Assembly (NCBI GenBank): GCA_937135995.1
Contig: CAKZOF010000336.1
Span: forward strand, 1-9,909
Direction of reading: 5' to 3'
DNA: 9,909 bases
DNA from: an uncultured Pyrinomonas sp.
Lineage (GTDB): Bacteria; Acidobacteriota; Blastocatellia; Pyrinomonadales; Pyrinomonadaceae
Numbering within the stretch: the first letter of the stretch is position 1; each line of letters starts with the position of its first letter. The notes under the pieces were generated by a model. That model was given only the letters and a program-made list of their open reading frames with translations. It was not told where the DNA came from and did not search any database. The translations under genes and the position numbers were made by a program. Below, one piece after another: positions 5,926 to 9,909 of the stretch.

Positions 5926-6068
5926 CAGGTGCAAGACCCACCGTCGGGCTGAAGCTCGATCCAGGCAGCAAGGTCACCATAGTGGCGCTCGTGCGCCGGG
6001 AAGAGAGGGCGCATAGGCCGTGGGACCACGCCCTGCACCTGGCCCAGACCGTCCACCGGGGCGAATAG
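5926..6068 (+). pseudogene. Remnant of an IscB-like (RRXRR/RuvC-type) gene
   Basis: In the frame ending at the TAG at 6066-6068, the segment TVGLKLDPGSKVTIVALVRR (Asp codon at 5958) resembles the first RuvC motif of IscB-type RNA-guided nucleases (xLKxDPGSKxTGxALV). The later HALHLAQTVHRGE resembles the following xxLxHRG motif. The region between the two is shorter than usual. The N-terminal PLMP domain and everything after HRG, including the HNH domain, the other RuvC motifs and the Arg-rich bridge, are missing. The frame extends upstream to a GTG at 5826 with no ribosome binding site. I read it as a decayed fragment of an IS200/IS605-type element gene. The match is short, so chance similarity is possible. 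Confidence 0.5.
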
Positions 6069-6571
6069 AAGGTGAGTACCGACCGGACGAGGATGTTGAT
6101 TGGGAGTGGATCAAGCCGTATGTCAAGCGTGCAGCGGACTGCAAACATAGTCAGAACGAATGCACGCAGAGGTGATTTCGGTTCGAAGCTCGCGCCGGAA
6201 ACGTTCGGCGCGAGCTTCGTGGAGCAGAGCGTTCGCGTCGGCGCGCGAGCCGTGCGGGGCACGCGGTTCAAGCGCCTTCACGCAGCCTGTGTTCTCTGGG
6301 GGCGATTAGTGGCGCGCAGGCTGCGGCGCGACGCTCTGCTGCGAAGTAGTGATCGGCGCGCGTCGGTGCACGAGTGCGGTGCGCATAATGGCGTTGGTTG
6401 TGTGATACTGTAGGACGAGCCTGCGCTGACTTGAACTGTGAGGGGCGCAGGAAAACACCCGAAAGTCTTTGGCTCTTCTTTGATCGACGGGATCGCCGCT
6501 TCGTGTCGTCAAGCACCCGCCTCTGCACCGCGTATCCGATCTCTCTTTGATCGGCAGCAGCTCGGGAGCGT
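6069..6571. other. Gene-poor segment with several hairpins
   Basis: No convincing coding frame occurs here. Perfect inverted repeats are CGAAGCTCGCGCCG/CGGCGCGAGCTTCG (6184-6197/6206-6219, 8-base loop), CGCAGCCTG/CAGGCTGCG (6281-6289/6317-6325), CCTGCGC/GCGCAGG (6420-6426/6445-6451) and CCGATC/GATCGG (6536-6541/6549-6554). The last lies just beyond the sigma-factor stop codon and may end that transcript, although no T-tract is present. The density of strong stems suggests a structured RNA or decayed mobile-element ends. Which of these is unknown. Confidence 0.5.
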
Positions 6572-7303
6572 TCAATCTTCCTCCGGTTCTTCGACGAGCA
6601 AGCCTCTGTGTCGCAACATACCACGCAGACGGCGGATGGCTTTGGCATGGAGACGGGTAATCCACGATTTGTTGACACCCATCCGTTCGGCCACGCGCAT
6701 CATCGGCTCAAACTGCAGATAGACCGCTTCAATCACTTCTCGTTCTTTGGCTGGAAGCTTGGCAATGAGTTCCATGATGAGTTCGACTATTTCGCTCTGT
6801 TCCGCTTCGTCCGCCGGTGACATCGGATTTTGCAGTTTGTTCGCTGCCTTTGGTGAGTAGACCGACAATAGGTAAGCCGGAATCAAATCCTCGATGAGCG
6901 ATTGGACCTCGTTTATCTCGTCTTCGACGGAAAGCAACGCTCGCTCGGCTGTCACTTGTTCGTCGTCGGCAGCGGCTTGCAATAGGTTATTCAAGTTGTC
7001 GGTCCAAACGAAATTGTGGTCTCGAAGACGAATGGTGACGCCTGCCTGGCGTAGCCCGTCGTAAATCGCCCCCTTGATGCGGTAGTAAGCGAAGGTGGTA
7101 AAAGAGATGCCGCGCCGCGGATCGTAACGCGATGCTGCTTCCACAAGACCAAGATCGCTGTAGCTGTAAACCTCTTCTACATCGACTTCCAATTGCGGCG
7201 GAAGCGTTTGAATGATCTTGGAGGCCAGCGAGCGTGCGTACTGTCGATATTTCTCGATCAGCGCATCGCGATCCATGGCCGGCGACGAAGAGTGATCTTG
7301 CAT
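6572..7303 (-). CDS. FliA/WhiG-type RNA polymerase sigma-28 factor, 243 aa
   Basis: Alternative sigma factor of the sigma-28 group, which in known members directs transcription of late flagellar or developmental genes from GCCGATAA-type promoters. Region 2 covers about residues 15-95, with SYSDLGLVEAASRYDPRRGI, then SFTTFAYYRIKGAIYDGLRQ, the canonical region 2 sequence. Region 4 covers about 172-232, with LPAKEREVIEAVYLQFEPMM and the helix-turn-helix MRVAERMGVNKSWITRLHAK followed by AIRRLRGML. The middle (100-170) is divergent and acidic. It has no ECF-type organisation, and its length is that of FliA. The ATG at 7303 is preceded by AGGGTGG. It is divergent from sctJ, and two GCCGATAA promoters occur in the same locus, so it is most simply the T3SS-specific regulator. 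No FlgM-like anti-sigma gene is visible in the window. Confidence 0.95.
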   Translation of the reverse strand: MQDHSSSPAMDRDALIEKYRQYARSLASKIIQTLPPQLEVDVEEVYSYSDLGLVEAASRYDPRRGISFTTFAYYRIKGAIYDGLRQAGVTIRLRDHNFVWTDNLNNLLQAAADDEQVTAERALLSVEDEINEVQSLIEDLIPAYLLSVYSPKAANKLQNPMSPADEAEQSEIVELIMELIAKLPAKEREVIEAVYLQFEPMMRVAERMGVNKSWITRLHAKAIRRLRGMLRHRGLLVEEPEED

Positions 7304-7344
7304 GCTGCCACCCTAGATTCAGGCTTGTCCTGAGCGCCCGGCTG

Positions 7345-7373
7345 ATTATAACGCAGTGGGCGCGTTTCAGGAC
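7345..7373 (-). promoter_or_regulatory. Candidate vegetative promoter for the sigma-28 gene
   Basis: On the minus strand TATAAT (7350-7345) is a perfect -10 element, with a poor -35 (GTCCTG, 7373-7368) at 17-base spacing. The expected start near 7338 leaves a short leader of about 35 bases. The weak -35 suggests activator dependence. This is inference. Confidence 0.5.
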
Positions 7374-7406
7374 GCGAAAAAGTTCTCGCCGCTGTCGGCG
7401 GCAAAA

Positions 7407-7422
7407 GTTTGTTTGAACAAAC
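7407..7422. promoter_or_regulatory. Palindromic operator candidate between sigma and sctJ promoters
   Basis: GTTTGTT and AACAAAC form a perfect 7-bp inverted repeat around a TG centre. It lies between the two divergent TATAAT promoters, 20 bases upstream of the sctJ -35 element, a usual place for a dimeric regulator to control both genes. Confidence 0.5.
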
Positions 7423-7442
7423 ATGGTCCGCCCACGAAGACG

Positions 7443-7471
7443 GTGACCATTTTCGAAGGGGCGTTTATAAT
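7443..7471 (+). promoter_or_regulatory. Candidate sigma-70-type promoter for sctJ
   Basis: GTGACC (7443-7448) matches 4 of 6 bases of TTGACA, and a 17-base spacer separates it from a perfect TATAAT (7466-7471). The expected start near 7478 gives a leader of about 50 bases to the sctJ ATG at 7531. There is no GCCGATAA element here, in contrast to the other two T3SS transcription units. Confidence 0.6.
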
Positions 7472-7530
7472 GGCTCGGCGGCGACGCCGCGCAAGCGACG
7501 CGAGACGGATGGCGAGCAGAGGTGGTTTTT

Positions 7531-8382
7531 ATGTGCAGAAGGTGGATAGTAAGCAGGCGCACTTGGGCGATGATAGGGCTTTTGTTGTCCATCTGTTTGT
7601 CGAGCGCTTGCGGAGAGAAGACGGTCGCCACGGTCTCGAACGAAGTGGATGCCATCGAGATCATCGACGTGCTTAGGGAGAACGGCATCGAGGCGGAGAA
7701 GGTCGAAACCGCTGAAGGCGAGGCGAAGCGGTGGAGCATCGTCGTCAAAGAAGGAATGTTCGGCAGTGGGACCTTTCAACTGGCGGTGCAGGTCTTGCGC
7801 GATCACGGCCTGCCGCGACCCGAGGAGACGCCGAACAAAGAATCATCGCTGTTTCCGGGCAGCGAAGAAGCGCGCCGCGCTGAAGAACAACGCCGTCTAC
7901 GGGCCGACATCGAACGCCAGTTGCGGGCTTTGCCGGGAGTAACGCGCGTCATCGTTAATTTGGTCGTCCCAGGTGATCAAACCTTGGAGATCGAAAAGAC
8001 CGAACCGAGCGCTTCGGTGTTGATTGTGCACCGGGATCAGCAACCGGCCTTCAACGATCGGCAGGTGCAGAACATGGTCGCCAAGGCGGTGCCGCGTTTG
8101 AAGCCTGAAAACGTCAGCGTGACCATGTCGCAACAGCCGCCGCGCCCTGTTCCGTACGATGAACTCCGCGCGCGGCGCAACAACAATCTTCTGTTCGCTG
8201 CGGCTTTCGCCTTGATCATCATTTTGGCTTGCGTTCTTCTGGTGTTGTTTCTCCAGAGCCGACGCCAGCGCGCCGAACTGGCCGCGCTACGTCAAGCGCA
8301 AGGCGAAACAGAAGAGGAGGCCGAAGGCGACGCAGCAGCAGAAGGCGAACGTTCGACGAAGGATCTCGTCGCCAGAAGATAA
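7531..8382 (+). CDS. sctJ: T3SS inner-membrane ring lipoprotein SctJ (YscJ/PrgK/MxiJ, FliF-related), 283 aa
   Basis: SctJ forms the periplasmic-side ring of the T3SS basal body. The N-terminus has basic residues, a hydrophobic stretch (TWAMIGLLLSICLSSAC) and Cys27 as the lipidation site; the lipobox SSAC is imperfect. Residues 35-100 form the first ring-building domain (NEVDAIEIIDVLRENGIEAE; FQLAVQVLRDHGLPRPEETP), then SSLFPGSEEARRAEEQRRLR leads into the second ring domain (IERQLRALPGVTRVIVNLVV, SASVLIVHRD, VQNMVAKAVPRLKPENVSVT). A transmembrane helix lies at about 220-241, followed by an acidic cytoplasmic tail. Length is in the family range (about 240-290). The ATG at 7531 with AGGTGG 5 bases upstream is preferred over a GTG at 7522. 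Divergent to the sigma-28 gene; the next T3SS gene starts 123 bases later. Confidence 0.94.
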   Translation: MCRRWIVSRRTWAMIGLLLSICLSSACGEKTVATVSNEVDAIEIIDVLRENGIEAEKVETAEGEAKRWSIVVKEGMFGSGTFQLAVQVLRDHGLPRPEETPNKESSLFPGSEEARRAEEQRRLRADIERQLRALPGVTRVIVNLVVPGDQTLEIEKTEPSASVLIVHRDQQPAFNDRQVQNMVAKAVPRLKPENVSVTMSQQPPRPVPYDELRARRNNNLLFAAAFALIIILACVLLVLFLQSRRQRAELAALRQAQGETEEEAEGDAAAEGERSTKDLVARR

Positions 8383-8505
8383 AACGACAAGACCCAGCGC
8401 TCGCCCGTTGTTGACGGAAGAGCGGGGCCGCAAAGCGAGTTGACTGGCCCATCGTCATCGATAGCGAGCTGCGGTGGGCAACCGCGAACAAGGTTCGAAC
8501 TGATC

Positions 8506-9747
8506 ATGCACCCTCTCGCGCAACTTACGCGGACCGATGTGTTGCTCGCGCTCGCCCTGTTTTCCGTGCGGGACGAAACGAATGGCGGCACGGACGAGAC
8601 GGCGCGCGCACTGGCTGCGCTCACGGCAATGGAACCGTCAGCACGCGCAGCGCTGGAGCGGCGCGCTTCATGGTATGAACAACTGCCGCCAGCGAAGAGA
8701 CAAGAATGGGTGGACCACAAACTGCACCTCATCGCCCGATCTCGTTGGGAGCTGGACGAGACGATCCATCCCTCGCACATCGCCCAACGCTTGCGCGAAG
8801 AACCGGCGTACGTGCAGCGCATCTTGCTCGCTCGTTTGTCGGCGGCGACGCGGCGCGCAGTCCGGGCAGCGCTTGGCCGACCGGAAGCAGAGGGCGATCA
8901 CGTTGTTGAAGAGGGCGCATCCGCCGATCTCGCGGCCGTCGTCTGGTCGGCTTTTCTCCGGCATTTCGTTTCGCTCTTTGATCTTGCGCGCCAGACGCCG
9001 GTGGATCGTTTGAGCGGCGTCGAATTGGCGCGCTTGATTCATCTGCTGGGCACGCGCGAGACGGCTTTGGCGTGCCGCAGCGTGCCCGAAGTGGAGACAG
9101 TGGCGGCCTTTCTGCGCCGCTTCGCCGCCGAGGGGCGGCCGGTGATCGGCGTCTGCAACGGCTTTCAGGTTCTGTGCGAGGCCGGCCTGCTGCCGGGCGC
9201 CCTGATGCGGAACCTGTCCGAGAAGTTCGTGTGCAAGACGGTGTGGCTGGCGGCCGGCAACCGTACCAGCCTGTGGACCCGCTGCGTGCCCGATCGGCCC
9301 ATCGCGATCCCCATCGCGCACGGCGAGGGCCGCTACCTGTGCGACGAGATCGGCAGCCGCCTGACCTCGACGCTCGGCTATTCGCTGGTGTTCGACAACC
9401 GCAACTTCGGAGCCAGCGACGGCGAGCCTCGCCAGCACATCAACCCCTGGCGGCAGGTCTGGGACTACCGCGACGCCATCACCTTTGCCCAGACGCTGCC
9501 TGAGATCGACGCTGCACGGATCGGCGTGTGGGGGTCCAGCTACAGCGGGGGGGCACGTCCTGGTGCTGGGCGCGATCGACCGCCGCATCAGGTGTGTCGC
9601 CTCCCAGGTCCCACTCATCAGCGGCCACCGGAACACCCGACGGTTGATCCGCGCCGACTTCATCGCAACCGTGCAGGCCCAGTTCGACGCCGACCGCAAG
9701 GCGCGGTACGCTGGCCAGGCGCCGGCGATGATCCCGGTGGTGGCTGA
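8506..9747 (+). CDS. Open frame joining a FliG-like T3SS gene to PurQ and hydrolase fragments (chimeric)
   Basis: Only the first part (8506 to about 9120, roughly 205 residues) belongs to the T3SS locus, in the position after sctJ where sctK usually lies. It is helical and soluble: LTRTDVLLALALFSVRDETN; HIAQRLREEPAYVQRILLAR; GVELARLIHLLGTRETALAC. The patterns are reminiscent of FliG-type repeats (xELxRLLxxxxxxxxALAxxxxP), which suggests a cytoplasmic ring or sorting-platform role. This is a weak family call. The same frame then runs straight into PurQ and alpha/beta hydrolase sequence (separate entries) and ends only in a shifted register at 9745-9747. The true C-terminus of the FliG-like protein is therefore missing. 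The start at 8506 (ATG, weak AAGG upstream) is chosen because homology-like sequence begins there; a TTG at 8440 is possible. Confidence 0.6.
   Translation: MHPLAQLTRTDVLLALALFSVRDETNGGTDETARALAALTAMEPSARAALERRASWYEQLPPAKRQEWVDHKLHLIARSRWELDETIHPSHIAQRLREEPAYVQRILLARLSAATRRAVRAALGRPEAEGDHVVEEGASADLAAVVWSAFLRHFVSLFDLARQTPVDRLSGVELARLIHLLGTRETALACRSVPEVETVAAFLRRFAAEGRPVIGVCNGFQVLCEAGLLPGALMRNLSEKFVCKTVWLAAGNRTSLWTRCVPDRPIAIPIAHGEGRYLCDEIGSRLTSTLGYSLVFDNRNFGASDGEPRQHINPWRQVWDYRDAITFAQTLPEIDAARIGVWGSSYSGGARPGAGRDRPPHQVCRLPGPTHQRPPEHPTVDPRRLHRNRAGPVRRRPQGAVRWPGAGDDPGGG
9112..9357 (+). pseudogene. purQ: Internal fragment of PurQ-type FGAM synthase amidotransferase
   Basis: The residues GRPVIGVCNGFQVLCEAGLL, PGALMRNLSEKFVCKTVWL and IPIAHGEGRYLCDE are the core of the class I glutamine amidotransferase subunit of phosphoribosylformylglycinamidine synthase (purine synthesis). 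The nucleophile Cys (TGC at 9154-9156) is in CNGFQ and the catalytic His (CAC at 9319-9321) is in AHGEG. The N-terminal third of PurQ and the C-terminal part, including the usual NPNG and PHPER segments, are absent. The left boundary is uncertain (about 9100-9135), because LRRFAAEG could belong to either protein. The fragment is in frame with both neighbours but has no start, ribosome binding site or stop of its own, and it is biochemically unrelated to the T3SS. Confidence 0.85.
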
Positions 9748-9909
9748 GGATCCCCTGGCCCCCTGCGCCCTGCCCACGCCCGACTCCTGACGGTGGTTCA
9801 CCGAAACGGCCAGATTGCGGGCGCCGGCGTGGCAGAACGTAGTCACCCTGCAGTCCGTGGAGATGTTCACCGAGTACGAGCCGGGCGCGTATGTCGAGTG
9901 GGTCAGCCC
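9361..9909 (+). pseudogene. Broken alpha/beta hydrolase gene fragment (dienelactone hydrolase/YcjY-like)
   Basis: The sequence GYSLVFDNRNFGASDGEPRQ, YRDAITFAQTLPEIDAARIG and VWGSSYSGG is an alpha/beta hydrolase of the YcjY/dienelactone-hydrolase-like type, with the nucleophile elbow G-S-S-Y-S. The N-terminus is missing. At the G-run 9547-9553 (seven G) the frame shifts; with six G the protein would continue as GGHVLVLGAIDRRIRCVASQ, PLISGHRNTRRLIRADFIA and IPVVAEDPLAPCALPTPDS. A TGA follows at 9788-9790, after which the same frame goes on with RWFTETARLRAPAW, SVEMFTEYEPGAYVEWVSP to the window end. Two lesions in about 240 bases indicate either a decayed gene or poor consensus quality at a contig end. 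No link to T3SS function is seen. Confidence 0.85.

Noticed and set aside
6074..6172. Short frame EYRPDEDVDWEWIKPYVKRA after the IscB-like remnant
   Set aside because: It looks protein-like for about 30 residues, but has no start, no ribosome binding site and no family I recognise.
6184..6219. Intrinsic terminator
   Set aside because: A strong stem is present, but no T-tract follows on either strand and no gene ends next to it.
8506..9747. A genuine novel three-domain fusion effector (T3SS-PurQ-hydrolase)
   Set aside because: Both foreign pieces lack essential termini, the hydrolase part carries a frameshift and a stop, and the compositions differ; chimerism explains this better.
8668..9870. 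Minus-strand frame of 400 residues at the window end
   Set aside because: It lies antisense to the FliG-like, PurQ and hydrolase segments, which have clear family motifs on the plus strand.
1..9909. CRISPR arrays, tRNA or rRNA genes
   Set aside because: No regularly spaced repeat array beyond the two-copy repeat at 111-197, and no cloverleaf or rRNA-like sequence was seen.

Overview
The window carries a non-flagellar type III secretion system (T3SS) locus in a GC-rich bacterium. The gene order and sequences do not look like the well-studied enterobacterial, Pseudomonas or rhizobial systems. My best guess is an environmental bacterium outside the classical proteobacterial pathogens (for example an Acidobacteriota-type genome), but this cannot be settled from the sequence.

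Layout: (1) Positions 1-202 hold the 3' end of an unrelated plus-strand gene and a duplicated small hairpin repeat. (2) Positions 203-3451 are a minus-strand T3SS operon, read in the order sctI-like inner rod gene, TPR protein, 133-residue unknown, sctU export switch protein, 217-residue coiled-coil unknown. (3) Positions 3452-4135 are a divergent intergenic region with two matching sigma-28-type promoters, each with a perfect GCCGATAA -10 element, one facing each way. (4) Positions 4136-5799 hold a plus-strand pair: a predicted secreted protein with a DUF1521/MIIA calcium-triggered self-cleavage domain (motif GDPHVD), then an LcrH/SycD-type TPR chaperone, with a strong hairpin between them. 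(5) Positions 5800-6571 are gene-poor, with an IscB-like remnant and several hairpins. (6) Positions 6572-7303 (minus) encode a FliA/WhiG-type sigma-28 factor. (7) Positions 7531-8382 (plus) encode the SctJ inner-ring lipoprotein, followed from 8506 by a FliG-like (SctK-position) gene. (8) From about 9110 to the end, the reading frame runs without a stop into a fragment of PurQ and then into a fragment of an alpha/beta hydrolase. That tail is most likely an assembly chimera or a mosaic of foreign fragments.

How the genes may work together (inference): the sigma factor and sctJ appear to have ordinary TATAAT-type promoters. The inner-rod operon and the self-cleaving secreted protein with its chaperone appear to have GCCGATAA promoters that the encoded sigma-28 factor would read. 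This resembles the flagellar early/late hierarchy, with basal-body genes first and late secreted products under sigma-28, placed here on a host- or prey-directed T3SS. This circuit and the MIIA substrate are the most interesting content of the window.
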